Part shown: piece by piece, positions 41,453-50,114 of the stretch | Layout of the letters: each line of letters starts with the position of its first letter | How positions within the stretch are numbered: position 1 is the first letter of the stretch | Origin: Chitinophaga horti | GTDB lineage: Bacteria > Bacteroidota > Bacteroidia > Chitinophagales > Chitinophagaceae | DNA: 64,000 bases | Reading direction: 5' to 3' | Assembly (NCBI RefSeq): GCF_022867795.2 | Contig: NZ_CP107006.1 | Location: 5,456,001-5,520,000 of the forward strand | Made by a program: the position numbers and the translations under genes | The notes under the pieces: generated by a model | Seen by the model: the letters and a program-made list of their open reading frames with translations, nothing else | Told to the model about the DNA's origin: nothing | Database searches by the model: none

Positions 41453-41992
41453 ATGAAATTATTCTTCAATGGCATTATGCCAATTGGCATCGCCTTGTCT
41501 TTACTTTTCGTATCCTGCGCTAAAGAAAGTACCACGGAAATTATTCCCGCCAACGAAATAGCGGTAAGAGACACGGTTTTTACCATGAACAATAATGTGA
41601 ACAAAGCGGTAATGCTCGAACTGATAAACGAAGCAAGAGCCAAAGGTTGTAATTGTGGCGGTGTAGAAATGGCCCCGGTTGGCCCGGTCACCTGGAACCT
41701 CAAGCTGGAACAGGCGGCCTATCTGCACGCAAAAGAAATGCGCGACAGCAGCTACTTCAGCCACACCGGCGCCAATGGTTCCAATGCCGGTCAGCGTATC
41801 ACGAATGTGGGTTACAAATGGGCAGCCTATGGCGAAAACCTTGCATTGGGCATTCTCAGCGAACAACAGGTAATGGCCGGCTGGTTAAACAGCCCCACCC
41901 ACTGCCAGGTGATCATGAATGCGCGCTACAAAGAAATGGGGGTTGCGCTCGTGGGCAACTTCTGGGCGCAGGAATTTGCAGAAGCGAAATAA
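41453..41992 (+). CDS. CAP-domain (SCP/PR-1-like) lipoprotein 1
   Basis: 179 residues. MKLFFNGIMPIGIALSLLFVSCAKE has lipobox FVSC. The CAP domain (residues about 55-175): LELINEARAKGCNCGGVEMA, WNLKLEQAAYLHAKEMRDSS then YFSHTGANGSNAGQRI (CAP motif HTG), GYKWAAYGENLALG and GWLNSPTHCQVIMNARYKEM. The His-Glu-Glu-His set of the family cavity is present. Extracellular or surface protein of unknown action. A second, related gene follows 443 bases downstream. Confidence 0.9.
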   Translation: MKLFFNGIMPIGIALSLLFVSCAKESTTEIIPANEIAVRDTVFTMNNNVNKAVMLELINEARAKGCNCGGVEMAPVGPVTWNLKLEQAAYLHAKEMRDSSYFSHTGANGSNAGQRITNVGYKWAAYGENLALGILSEQQVMAGWLNSPTHCQVIMNARYKEMGVALVGNFWAQEFAEAK

Positions 41993-42281
41993 CAGAGACA
42001 CAGCAATAACATCCAACAGCTTAAGTACATACCTGGAATAACCATGCGGGGCTCCAACGACCAGTGGCGCCAAAGCGGCCTCCCGGCTACCGGAATATCA
42101 TTAACAATTGCTTGCCAAAGCGTTACAACGATTTTCCATATCCCGGTCGTGAGGTTGATCAGTGAAAGGAGGCTGCTTTAGCGCCACTACGGAGTTCCCG
42201 CTTTTTGTAACACGTACATTCGCGTATCTTATTAATAGACCCGCCAAAATCCCGTTAACATCTCTTTAGCAATCCCACCTC
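41993..42281. other. Intergenic stretch between the two CAP-domain genes
   Basis: First part of a 443-base gap (41993-42435). No gene, repeat or hairpin of note until the promoter at 42282. Confidence 0.4.
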
Positions 42282-42311
42282 TTGACTTTTCATTTCCCGG
42301 AATTACCTTTA
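42282..42311 (+). promoter_or_regulatory. Promoter of the second CAP-domain gene
   Basis: TTG (42282-42284), 19 bases, TACCTTTA (42304-42311, last base off consensus). The leader would be about 120 bases, as for the first CAP-domain gene. Confidence 0.6.
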
Positions 42312-42435
42312 CACCATCAAACACGACCAAGGTCCCCGATTTTAACCCTTTCCTCTGAATACCTCACGTAGTTTTATCCGATCCTGCTTAAGAAAAACCC
42401 AGTACCTATTTCGCTATACACTTTAACTGGGAATA

Positions 42436-42987
42436 ATGAAAAATAATGTAATTCGTAATGTTGCTGCCCTGATAACGCTTGTAATCGTTTTTTCAAGCTG
42501 TGCGAAAGAGGTGGATTTGTCACCCACCAGGCCTGTGCCAGGTAACGGAGGACAAGAACCTACCGTAACGATCATCGAAAATAAAATCAATAAAGATAGC
42601 CTGCTGCTGCTGGTAAACGAAACCCGTGCAAAAGGTTGTAACTGTGGCGGTACACAAATGCCAGCCGTAGGTGCGATTGCCTGGAACGAGCTGCTCGAGT
42701 TCGCCGCCGTATCGCATAGCAAAGACATGAGCGACAACAGCTACTTCTCTCACAACAGCCGCAATGGCGATACGCCGGGTAAAAGACTGGATGCTGTTGG
42801 CTACCGCTGGAACGCTTATGCCGAAAACATTGCCAAAGGCCCTAAAAATGCCGCAGAAGTAATCGCTGGCTGGATCAAAAGTCCGGAGCATTGCAAAAAC
42901 CTCATGAACGGTTCCATGAAAGAAATGGGCGTTGGCAGGTATAATGAATACTGGACGCAGGCTTTCGGGGTCATCAACACTAAATAA
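42436..42987 (+). CDS. CAP-domain (SCP/PR-1-like) lipoprotein 2
   Basis: 183 residues, paralog of the gene at 41453: MKNNVIRNVAALITLVIVFSSCAKE (lipobox FSSC), then LLLVNETRAKGCNCGGTQMP, WNELLEFAAVSHSKDMSDNS, YFSHNSRNGDTPGKRLDAVG, YRWNAYAENIAKG and GWIKSPEHCKNLMNGSMKEM. The two share the CNCGG and ENxAxG blocks and probably arose by duplication. It overlaps nothing; the next gene is convergent, with the stop codons adjacent. Confidence 0.9.
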   Translation: MKNNVIRNVAALITLVIVFSSCAKEVDLSPTRPVPGNGGQEPTVTIIENKINKDSLLLLVNETRAKGCNCGGTQMPAVGAIAWNELLEFAAVSHSKDMSDNSYFSHNSRNGDTPGKRLDAVGYRWNAYAENIAKGPKNAAEVIAGWIKSPEHCKNLMNGSMKEMGVGRYNEYWTQAFGVINTK

Positions 42988-43275
42988 TCAGGGGGCGGGC
43001 ATCTTTTTCCGCCACATCTTCCAACAAACATAAATAAAGCCTGCCAGGCTGATGCCGAACCAGGTATAAAACAACCCCAGCCTTAAGGGCGTAGATTCAG
43101 ATGGCACCGCAAACCCCAGGTACAGGCCGAAAAATACATTGATCATCATCAGTATCATGAATAAAAAGATCATACGCATGATCTTGATAAAGTAGAACAG
43201 CATTTGTACGTCCGGAGACATTTGCTGTTCTTCTTCTTTCTTATCCTCTTCCTGCGGATGCTCCTGGTTAGTCAT
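42988..43275 (-). CDS. Small two-helix membrane protein
   Basis: 95 residues. The first 25 are very acidic/polar (MTNQEHPQEEDKKEEEQQMS), then two membrane helices (about 28-52 and 64-85) and a basic end (WKMWRKKMPAP). Five bases separate the GH25 gene stop from its start, so they share a transcript. Function unknown. Confidence 0.7.
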   Translation of the reverse strand: MTNQEHPQEEDKKEEEQQMSPDVQMLFYFIKIMRMIFLFMILMMINVFFGLYLGFAVPSESTPLRLGLFYTWFGISLAGFIYVCWKMWRKKMPAP

Positions 43276-43279
43276 ATAA

Positions 43280-44041
43280 TTAAGGTAAGCACAATTTTAC
43301 TAATGCGGCACTATCACCTTTGAAAACATTAAAGTCTACCCGGGCGCGTATCCCGTTCACACGGCCGATGTCGCTATGCTGCCAGAATACCCATTTACGG
43401 TTGATGCGAGGCCTATCCTTCTGGTAATAATGCGCCACCCAAAGCGGGTACTTATCGAATTCCGACCCAAGGTACTTTTCATAAAAGTTAACATTGGTAT
43501 AGATGATCGGTTTAACGCCGTACACCTTTTCCATTTCCTCCAGCCAGATCTTGGCCGTACTTCTGATAACCGCCGGGCTTTGATTATTATGCACCTCTAT
43601 GTCGAGAACAGGAGGGAGGTCGCCGCTTTCCAATTCCACCACGTTCCTGAAATTGATTGCCTGTTTTAGTGGATCGCGGGTAGCGTAAAAGAAGTGGTAG
43701 GCACCACGAATAATACCTGCCTGCCGGGCCTTCACCCAATTTCGTTTGAAGGTGGCATCCTGCCGGGTAATACCCTCGGTCGCTTTCATGAAGGCAAAGG
43801 AAATGCGGATATTATCCACCTGCATTTGCTTCACCGCCATCCAGTTAATATCTTTTTGAAACTTGGAGATGTCGATCCCATGAACGGAATAATTAACCGG
43901 CATATCAATGCCGAACTCCTCGTACCGCACAAATTCCAGGTCCTGTTGACGGCTTAACCACCACCAGGCGCCCGCAGCCGCCAGGCCTAAAAGCACCAGC
44001 AAAATGAAAAAAGACCCGCTGGATTGTTTTTTTCGACTCAC
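43280..44041 (-). CDS. Membrane-anchored GH25 lysozyme
   Basis: 253 residues from the GTG at 44041 (VSRKKQSSGSFFILLVLLGLA...WWWL, one membrane anchor); the open frame runs back to 44086 with a less likely leader. GH25 fold: VHGIDISKFQKDINW (first Asp), IRISFAFMKATEGITRQD, GAYHFFYATRDPLKQA, LPPVLDIEVHN (catalytic D-x-E), PIIYTNVNFYEKYL and WVFWQHSDIGRVNGI. Cleaves peptidoglycan glycan strands on the periplasmic side. Followed by a small membrane protein. Confidence 0.92.
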   Translation of the reverse strand: MSRKKQSSGSFFILLVLLGLAAAGAWWWLSRQQDLEFVRYEEFGIDMPVNYSVHGIDISKFQKDINWMAVKQMQVDNIRISFAFMKATEGITRQDATFKRNWVKARQAGIIRGAYHFFYATRDPLKQAINFRNVVELESGDLPPVLDIEVHNNQSPAVIRSTAKIWLEEMEKVYGVKPIIYTNVNFYEKYLGSEFDKYPLWVAHYYQKDRPRINRKWVFWQHSDIGRVNGIRARVDFNVFKGDSAALVKLCLP

Positions 44042-44152
44042 AATTATTTGGGTATGATATAGAAATAGACAGCAAGTATAAAGCAATATTTTCTTAAGAT
44101 ATGCACATAACCGCTCAGGTTATCTTATTTTTACCATACAAAGGATTGAACC

Positions 44153-45178
44153 ATGCCCGATTTTAACCTGAATGACGCACTTAATTTCATGTCAAAGTTT
44201 ACCATCCGCCGCGCCTGGAATGCCGGCAAGGTACTCGGTAGCTTTTATGTGAGCAAAATGCTTAAAAAGCCGGTGCAATGGGGACTTCCCATCTCAATTT
44301 CTTTCGAACCCACGACCTCCTGCAACCTGCGTTGCCCGGAATGTCCCAGTGGTTTGAGGGCGTTTACCCGCCCGACGGGCATGCTCGAAAAAGACTTTTT
44401 CAGGAAAACGATCGACGAGCTGCATAAGGAGCTCATGTACCTCATTTTCTACTTCCAGGGCGAACCTTACCTCAACCCGGGCTTTTTGGAAATGGTACAA
44501 TACGCTTCCGGGAAAGGAATTTACACCGCCACCTCCACCAACGCCCACTACCTGACCGACGCTAACGCGAAAAAAACCGTAGAAAGTGGCCTGGACCGCC
44601 TCATCATTTCGATTGATGGCACCACGCAGGATGTTTACACGCAATACCGCGTAGGTGGTAACCTCGAAAAAGTGATCCAGGGAGCGAAAAACATCGTGAA
44701 GTGGAAAAAGGAGCTGAACTCTAAAAAGCCGTTTGTATTCTTCCAGTTCCTGGTGGTAAAACCGAACGAGCACCAGATCGAGGATATCAAAAAGCTGGCG
44801 AAAGAGATAGGGGTGGACGAAGTACGCTTCAAAACCGCGCAGGTGTATGATTATGAAGAAGGTAACCGACTGATCCCGACAATCGATAAATACTCCCGCT
44901 ACCACCGCAAGGAAGATGGCACCTACGCGATCAAAAACAAACTGGGCAATCATTGCTGGAGGCTTTGGCATTCGCCGGTGATTACCTGGGATGGGCTTGT
45001 GGTGCCTTGCTGTTTTGATAAGGATGCGCAACATCGCCTGGGCGATCTGAAGAAAGACTCATTTAAAACCTTGTGGCAAGACGATCAGTACATCCGCTTC
45101 CGGACGCAGATCATGAAGGGCCGTAAAAACATTGATATTTGCGCTAACTGTAGTGAAGGAACGAGAGTTTGGGGTTAG
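44153..45178 (+). CDS. Radical SAM/SPASM domain protein
   Basis: 341 residues. Radical SAM cluster cysteines Cys57, Cys61 and Cys64 (TTSCNLRCPECPSG), then YFQGEPYLNPGFLEMV and GLDRLIISIDGTTQDVY. The C-terminal SPASM region has cysteines in NHCWRLWHSPVITWDGLVVP, CCFDKDAQHRLGDL and DICANCSEG, expected to hold one or two more clusters. Such enzymes modify peptides or other molecules; no precursor peptide is evident in the flanks. Single gene, followed by a terminator. Target unknown. Confidence 0.88.
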   Translation: MPDFNLNDALNFMSKFTIRRAWNAGKVLGSFYVSKMLKKPVQWGLPISISFEPTTSCNLRCPECPSGLRAFTRPTGMLEKDFFRKTIDELHKELMYLIFYFQGEPYLNPGFLEMVQYASGKGIYTATSTNAHYLTDANAKKTVESGLDRLIISIDGTTQDVYTQYRVGGNLEKVIQGAKNIVKWKKELNSKKPFVFFQFLVVKPNEHQIEDIKKLAKEIGVDEVRFKTAQVYDYEEGNRLIPTIDKYSRYHRKEDGTYAIKNKLGNHCWRLWHSPVITWDGLVVPCCFDKDAQHRLGDLKKDSFKTLWQDDQYIRFRTQIMKGRKNIDICANCSEGTRVWG

Positions 45179-45198
45179 CGATCATTACATAAAGATAT

Positions 45199-45241
45199 TC
45201 CCGCTGCAATTGGTAACGCCTGCAGCGGGATTATTTTTTAT
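45199..45241 (+). terminator. Terminator after the radical SAM gene
   Basis: TCCCGCTGCA (45199-45208) and TGCAGCGGGA (45221-45230) pair perfectly around 12 bases, followed by TTATTTTTTA. Confidence 0.88.
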
Positions 45242-45253
45242 ACGCAGTACGAA

Positions 45254-45607
45254 TTATTCATCCCCGGCCTGCGCAGCTTTTTTCTTCTTACGGCGATGAC
45301 TAAACTTGTTAAACAGCTTTACGCCGAAACGAACGGCTATAAATTCCAGGGCTGTCATTGCAACACTTTTCAACACATTTTTGGAACCGGTGCTCGTCCA
45401 CGCCATTTGCGCAAACTTACCAACAGCACCAAAAACGCCAGCTTTGTGCAGGCCTGGCATTACGGTGTTCATGGCCATGGACTTGTAGTTCTCCTTGAAA
45501 TAGTCGACCCGGTATTCCAACTCACCTTCGAGCATACGCTTCCGGTTTTCGAGGCGGGCGATTTCCAGTTCCAGGGAAGCAAAGTCGGTTACTTTTCCTT
45601 TGGGCAT
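45254..45607 (-). CDS. Small basic protein with N-terminal coiled coil, YqjK-like position
   Basis: 117 residues. The first 40 residues form a likely coiled coil (LELEIARLENRKRMLEGELEY), the middle is weakly hydrophobic (LKSVAMTALEFIAVRFGVKL) and the end is very basic (KFSHRRKKKKAAQAG). Last gene of a three-gene set with a holin-like/YqjE-type protein and a YtxH protein, as in the yqjD-yqjE-yqjK stress operon of enterobacteria. Homology to YqjK itself is not established by sequence alone. Confidence 0.65.
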   Translation of the reverse strand: MPKGKVTDFASLELEIARLENRKRMLEGELEYRVDYFKENYKSMAMNTVMPGLHKAGVFGAVGKFAQMAWTSTGSKNVLKSVAMTALEFIAVRFGVKLFNKFSHRRKKKKAAQAGDE

Positions 45608-45634
45608 GTGTAAATGTTTGTCAAACTCTTTCTT

Positions 45635-46054
45635 TTAGATATTCTCGTGATATTCCTCTTCACGCTCTTCTTCCTTACGCCTTTCCTTTTCTTCTTTTTT
45701 CAATTCGATTTCTTCTACCAGCTCTTTTACGAGCAGGTTAGACAAGGGGCGTTGAATTAAACTTTTGCGGAACACCAGGATGAGTAACAACAGAACGATG
45801 AACAGTCCGGCCGAGCAGCTAAAGCCCGTGGCGTAACTGTTGGTCAGTTCCCCGATCCAGAAGCCCAGCACCATTCCTAAAAAAACTACCGCAAGGAAAA
45901 ACAGCAGGAAAGCCATCACCAGGGAAAAAAACAATCCAAGTGCTCTGCTTAACTTTCCTGCTGCCTGTAGCTTAATAAGATCGAGGCGGGTCTCCACATA
46001 TTCTCTGGCTACCTTTCCTGTTTCCGAAAAGTAATTGCTGAAATTATCTTCCAT
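45635..46054 (-). CDS. Holin-superfamily III/YqjE-like membrane protein
   Basis: 139 residues from the ATG at 46054 (MEDNFSNYFSETGKVAREYVE). N-terminal amphipathic helix (YVETRLDLIKLQAAGKL), two membrane helices (about 45-68 and 78-100) and a long charged tail (KKEEKERRKEEEREEEYHENI). This matches the phage-holin-like YqjE family found in Bacteroidota envelope-stress operons. It lies between the YtxH gene and the basic coiled-coil gene. Confidence 0.8.
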   Translation of the reverse strand: MEDNFSNYFSETGKVAREYVETRLDLIKLQAAGKLSRALGLFFSLVMAFLLFFLAVVFLGMVLGFWIGELTNSYATGFSCSAGLFIVLLLLILVFRKSLIQRPLSNLLVKELVEEIELKKEEKERRKEEEREEEYHENI

Positions 46055-46095
46055 GCAAATTAATTTTAGGTGCAATTGATGTGTAAACTAACGGA

Positions 46096-46290
46096 TTAAG
46101 CGAGTTCGTTCTCAATTGCATCCTCGTATTGTTCTTTCTTTTTTCTGAATTTTTCTTTCAGACGATCAGCCTGTGATTTCAGGTTTTCAACCAGCTCGTC
46201 TTTTTTGTCAGAATTGAGGAAATAACCAACAGCAACACCTACTGCTGCGCCAACGATGAAAGTAACAACTGCTTTTGAACTTTTTGCCAT
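46096..46290 (-). CDS. YtxH-domain protein
   Basis: 64 residues. MAKSSKAVVTFIVGAAVGVAVGYFLNS (one membrane helix with Gly/Ala packing) followed by a charged helix (KKDELVENLKSQADRLKEKF). Typical YtxH/ElaB-like stress protein. First gene of the three-gene small-envelope operon. Confidence 0.85.
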   Translation of the reverse strand: MAKSSKAVVTFIVGAAVGVAVGYFLNSDKKDELVENLKSQADRLKEKFRKKKEQYEDAIENELA

Positions 46291-46522
46291 GATAGGATGG
46301 TTTTAAAAAGTGAATGAATATTTTTTCGGGTTTAATCATACGGGCATTTGGGGCGCCCGGCTGTGGATAAAAGGGATACAAACATTATTCCAGAATTGTT
46401 TGCCAGAATTTGTCGCTTTCTCATCATTATCAACCAAAATAAGCCGTGCTTTGGCATGTTTTTTAACCTAATATTCATTCATCCCTATATTTTAAGTAGG
46501 TTTGATTCAACACCTCAACACT

Positions 46523-47602
46523 ATGAGCACAATTGACAATGAACGCCTTAAACAGGTGGCCTTTCTCGTTATTATTGTTTTGTTAGGCGCACTGCTGTTT
46601 TCCGAATTGTACACATTTTTCCCCGGTTTCCTGGGTGCCGTTACTTTCTACATCCTTGGCCGCAATTATATGTTCCGGCTGGTGGAAGAACGAAAGTGGC
46701 CCAAGCCGCTGGCCGCCGCCATGATCATGGTCCTGTCCTTCCTTATCATCCTGCTGCCGGTAGGCACGCTCATTAATATGATGACAGCGAAGATCAAGTA
46801 CGCGGTAACGCACTCCACAGAATTACTCGCTAATGCACAATCGGTGATCAGCAAACTCGAGCAATCGTCCGGCATCAAGATCATCAGTCCGGAGCGTTTG
46901 CAGAAAGGGCAGGAGTACCTGACGAGCATTTTACCGGGTTTCCTGGGTACTGCCTTCAACACACTCACGATTATCGCGATCCTGTATTTCATCCTCTACT
47001 TCATGCTCATCAACGCCCGCAAAATGGAGGAATCGCTGTACGAATACATCCCGTTAAAAGATGAGAATGTGATTAAACTGGGCAAAGAAGTACGCAATAT
47101 GGTGATATCCAATGCCGTAGGCATCCCACTCATCGCTATTATGCAGGGTGCGGTGGCCCTGGCCGGCTATTATATTTTTGGCGTTCCTTCCCCATGGTTC
47201 TGGTTTGTAATTACCTGCTTCATGGCCATGGTGCCTGTAGTCGGCGCGGCGGCGGCATTTATTCCCATCAGCTTATACATGTTTACTGAAGACACATGGC
47301 GGGGCGTAGGTTTGCTGATCTACGGCCTGGTGGTAATTGGCTCTAGTGACAACGTATTCCGCCTCATGGTAAATAAAAAGATTGGAGATGTGCACCCGAT
47401 GATCACGATTTTCGGTGTGCTGGTAGGTGTAAGCCTCTTCGGTTTTATCGGACTCATTTTCGGCCCGCTGCTGATCTCCCTGTTTATATTATTGCTGGAA
47501 ATCTATTCCAATGAATATTTCACCAAAAAGCGCGAGGTTAAAATCGTTAAAACGAGTAACGATAAGCGAAAGATGGTGGAAACGAAAAAGAAAGAAGACT
47601 AA
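46523..47602 (+). CDS. AI-2E family (PerM-like) membrane protein
   Basis: 359 residues from the ATG at 46523. Multi-helix protein (about 8 membrane spans) with family stretches: FPGFLGAVTFYILGRNYMFRL near the N-terminus, VISNAVGIPLIAIMQGAVAL, VPSPWFWFVITCFMAMVPVV then GAAAAFIP, and VHPMITIFGVLVGVSLFGFI then GLIFGPL. Members of this family export small molecules or ions (autoinducer-2 release, Na/H exchange); the substrate is not given by sequence. The stop codon is one base from the convergent nadD stop. Confidence 0.88.
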   Translation: MSTIDNERLKQVAFLVIIVLLGALLFSELYTFFPGFLGAVTFYILGRNYMFRLVEERKWPKPLAAAMIMVLSFLIILLPVGTLINMMTAKIKYAVTHSTELLANAQSVISKLEQSSGIKIISPERLQKGQEYLTSILPGFLGTAFNTLTIIAILYFILYFMLINARKMEESLYEYIPLKDENVIKLGKEVRNMVISNAVGIPLIAIMQGAVALAGYYIFGVPSPWFWFVITCFMAMVPVVGAAAAFIPISLYMFTEDTWRGVGLLIYGLVVIGSSDNVFRLMVNKKIGDVHPMITIFGVLVGVSLFGFIGLIFGPLLISLFILLLEIYSNEYFTKKREVKIVKTSNDKRKMVETKKKED

Positions 47603-47603
47603 T

Positions 47604-48167
47604 CTACCGGTAATAACCGTTCTCCAAAATGTATTGCTGCACGTTATCCGGCACCAGGTACTTGATTGATTTTCCGTCTTTTACATGTTGTCGGATAACC
47701 GTGGAGGATATGTCCAACAATGGTGCGTCAAGGATCTTTACACCATACATAGGCTCAATCTCATGCCCCGGCCGACGATAAACGTAAATGGGGTAATGCT
47801 GCACGATGTGCATATAATTCTTCCAGCGCGAAATGTTTTGAAAACTATCGCTCCCCATAATGATCGCAAACTCCTGCGTGGGAAACTTCTCTGAAAGATA
47901 AGCCAGCGTATCTACCGTATAAGACGGTCGTGGCAAAGAAAATTCAATATTGCTGGCGCGCAAACGCGACTCCCCCTCTACAGCCAGTTCCACCAGGTGA
48001 AACCGGTGATGCTCGTTCAACAACGACGACGATGATTTAAGCGGATTATGAGGCGATACCACCAGCCATACTTTATCAAGGTCGGTATTGTAGGCCACAT
48101 GGTTGGCGATAATCAGGTGACCGGTGTGAATCGGGTTAAACGAGCCGAAATATAAGCCTATCTTCAT
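47604..48167 (-). CDS. nadD: Nicotinate-nucleotide adenylyltransferase
   Basis: 187 residues. Makes deamido-NAD from nicotinate mononucleotide and ATP. Nucleotidyltransferase signature GLYFGSFNPIHTGHLIIANH (H-x-G-H) at the start, WLVVSPHNPLK, the FAIIMGSDSFQNISRWKN block and SSTVIRQHVKDG (ISSTxxR-like) at the end. Length normal for NadD. Confidence 0.95.
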   Translation of the reverse strand: MKIGLYFGSFNPIHTGHLIIANHVAYNTDLDKVWLVVSPHNPLKSSSSLLNEHHRFHLVELAVEGESRLRASNIEFSLPRPSYTVDTLAYLSEKFPTQEFAIIMGSDSFQNISRWKNYMHIVQHYPIYVYRRPGHEIEPMYGVKILDAPLLDISSTVIRQHVKDGKSIKYLVPDNVQQYILENGYYR

Positions 48168-48214
48168 GCTATACGTTTGCTAGTCTCCGGCAAGTTAGTA
48201 ATTTACTGATAAAC

Positions 48215-48697
48215 TTACTCCACTGGCTTGAATTGCTCGAACAAGTTGCCGCAACTCTTGCAATAATGCATGGCCCTGCAAAGCGTTGACCCAAAGGGCG
48301 ATCGCAGATAGGTATCGGTACTGCTGCAGTGCGGGCAAGGGGTGTGAGACATTAATTCCACGTAGCCGTCACCGTTATGCCGCTGGGGCGCCGCCAGACC
48401 AAAAGTTCGCAACTTTTCCAAAGCCGCTTCGCTGATTCGGTTACTATTCCAGGTAATTTGTTTGTTAACATTTACCTCCACCGTACAATCCAGCGCCTGC
48501 TCCAATACGGTTTTGATATTGTTACGAATGTAATTCACCGCAGGGCACGCCGCGAACGTCGGTATCATGTCCACACGCACATAGCCATCCGCTATCGAGA
48601 TGTCGGTAATCATTCCGAGTTCGAGTACGTTCAGCACCGGAACTTCCGGGTCCATCACCTGTTCTAAGGCTTTATATACATGGTCTTTTGTGATCAT
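48215..48697 (-). CDS. paaD: PaaD-like protein, phenylacetyl-CoA epoxidase maturation
   Basis: 160 residues from the ATG at 48697 (MITKDHVYKALEQVMDPEVP); a GTG at 48742 would add 15 residues. MIP18/DUF59 fold (MDPEVPVLNVLELGMI...PTFAACPAVNYIR) with C-terminal zinc-ribbon cysteines (CPHCSST and CKSCGNLFEQF). PaaD is needed to assemble the iron centre of the PaaABCE complex. It lies in the same direction as paaABC but 650 bases after paaC; the space holds repeats. No paaE (reductase) follows in the window. Confidence 0.88.
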   Translation of the reverse strand: MITKDHVYKALEQVMDPEVPVLNVLELGMITDISIADGYVRVDMIPTFAACPAVNYIRNNIKTVLEQALDCTVEVNVNKQITWNSNRISEAALEKLRTFGLAAPQRHNGDGYVELMSHTPCPHCSSTDTYLRSPFGSTLCRAMHYCKSCGNLFEQFKPVE

Positions 48698-48759
48698 TTC
48701 TATGAAATCAGCTTTAATACTACTATCATGCCCCGTTGTCACTCACTTCATCGGCAGCC

Positions 48760-49045
48760 TTCTCCTCGTCGTTTTCCTTGTCATGGCGAGCGAAGCGCGG
48801 CCAGCTTCGTGAGCGTTCTTCGCTGGTTCTGGCCGTGACCCACTGCCTCGAAGACTTAAGCGGAGGTTCGCTTCATTTCATTCGCGATGACGGGAGGGTA
48901 CCTCCTCGGCAAATTCGTCCTTGCGATCAAAGCGAAGCAATCTTCGTGTGCAGTCTTCACTGTTACTGGCAGCCCCTACTGCACCTGAAACTAAAGCAGA
49001 GGTTCGCTTCAGTTCATCCGCTATGACGATGGAAAAAGCGACGCA
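48760..49045. repeat. Interspersed repeat-like sequence (GCGAAGCG-rich) between paaC and paaD
   Basis: Several related pieces: GGCGAGCGAAGCGCGGCCAG (around 48785), GCGATCAAAGCGAAGCAATC (near 48921), and two copies of GAGGTTCGCTTCA(T/G)TTCAT at about 48862 and 49001, the second followed by CCGCTATGACG, the first by TCGCGATGACG. This is the style of intergenic REP-like repeats seen in many genomes. No coding potential supported. Confidence 0.65.
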
Positions 49046-49164
49046 ATTGAAAGTCACACTTCAGTGGATTTTTTGATACTCTGTGTTAAAATAACATCAG
49101 CCTGCAAGTTTTATCCGCTTTTTGCCCCCTCTGTAAGACCCGCATCCCTGCTGGATCTTCCTTA

Positions 49165-49266
49165 CATTGTTGCTACATCCTTGCTAAAAGGTTGCTAAGT
49201 TGTTGCTGAAACAGGATGTTTTTAGCAAGGATGTAGCAACAATGTAGCAAGGATGTAGCAAGGATC
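49165..49266. repeat. Inverted array of 11-bp units (4 + 4) forming a 26-bp perfect hairpin
   Basis: Left half: CATTGTTGCTA, CATCCTTGCTA, AAAGGTTGCTA, AGTTGTTGCTG (49165-49208). Right half: TAGCAAGGATG, TAGCAACAATG, TAGCAAGGATG, TAGCAAGGATC (49223-49266). The two halves are inverted relative to each other; 49164-49189 and 49220-49245 are exact complements over 26 bases. Every unit has TTGCTA or TAGCAA at an 11-base step. Confidence 0.93.
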
Positions 49267-49350
49267 TACAGGGAAGAAACTAGCTGTTCTGATATAATTT
49301 TCACCTTTTGGCGCCTTGATTCGAACTAACTACCCGGCAACCTCTCACTA

Positions 49351-50109
49351 TTACCAGGCGGCAGATGGATCTAACCGAATCACCGCACCCATCTCGTCGA
49401 GCAGCTGTGCGAGATGCGGTGTATGGAAGCCGTACCGCCCGCCATAAGCCGGCGTTACCGTTTCGGGAGCCGGCATATTAAGCGAACATTTGACCAGCAA
49501 CGGGTACAGCCTTTCCAGCCATGCTTCCTGCAATTTGTCTTCTCCCGGATAAACACCGGCGGCCACCAGCTCGGCATCGAACTGGGAATGCGCTTCGAAC
49601 ATGCCTAATGCCAGTGGAAAGCAGGTATCCAGCGCGGCCTGCATGCGGGTGTAGCTTTCTTCACCGGCGCGACAAAGCTGCGTAAGCCAGGCATTGGCGT
49701 GCAGCGTGTGGTATTTTATCTCGCCCTTCAGTTTTTTGCTGAGGGGACGAAGCACTTCCAGGCTGCTTTGCTCCATGAAGTCGTACCGCAACGCGTCTGC
49801 ATGATCGAACAGGAAGTGCCGCATCAGGCTGAAATCATATTCGCCAATGGGCAACTCCACCAGGTGACAACAGCGAAACTCATCTTCTGTTCTTATAAAT
49901 GCGTATTGGTCGGGATTAGGCGCGCCGTACTGCTCGTGCAGAATGCTGTATAACCCCAACGCGTGGCCAATCTTATCCTGCGCCATGGAGGAAAAAGCAA
50001 TGTCCTCTTCCATCACCGGGCCCAGGCCGGTCCATTCGGAATTGCGGTGTCCAAGGATCAGGGCATCATCCGCCATTTTTGTAAGCAGGTAAGTAATTGC
50101 TGTTTGCAT
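49351..50109 (-). CDS. paaC: Phenylacetyl-CoA epoxidase subunit PaaC
   Basis: 252 residues. Structural partner of PaaA in the multi-subunit oxygenase that makes the ring 1,2-epoxide of phenylacetyl-CoA. Ferritin-like fold: TKMADDALILGHRNSEWTGL, EEDIAFSSMAQDKIGHALGL then YSILHEQYG, and LKGEIKYHTLHANAWLTQL. Family length is about 250. Starts 5 bases after the paaB stop. Confidence 0.95.
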   Translation of the reverse strand: MQTAITYLLTKMADDALILGHRNSEWTGLGPVMEEDIAFSSMAQDKIGHALGLYSILHEQYGAPNPDQYAFIRTEDEFRCCHLVELPIGEYDFSLMRHFLFDHADALRYDFMEQSSLEVLRPLSKKLKGEIKYHTLHANAWLTQLCRAGEESYTRMQAALDTCFPLALGMFEAHSQFDAELVAAGVYPGEDKLQEAWLERLYPLLVKCSLNMPAPETVTPAYGGRYGFHTPHLAQLLDEMGAVIRLDPSAAW

Positions 50110-50114
50110 GTGCT

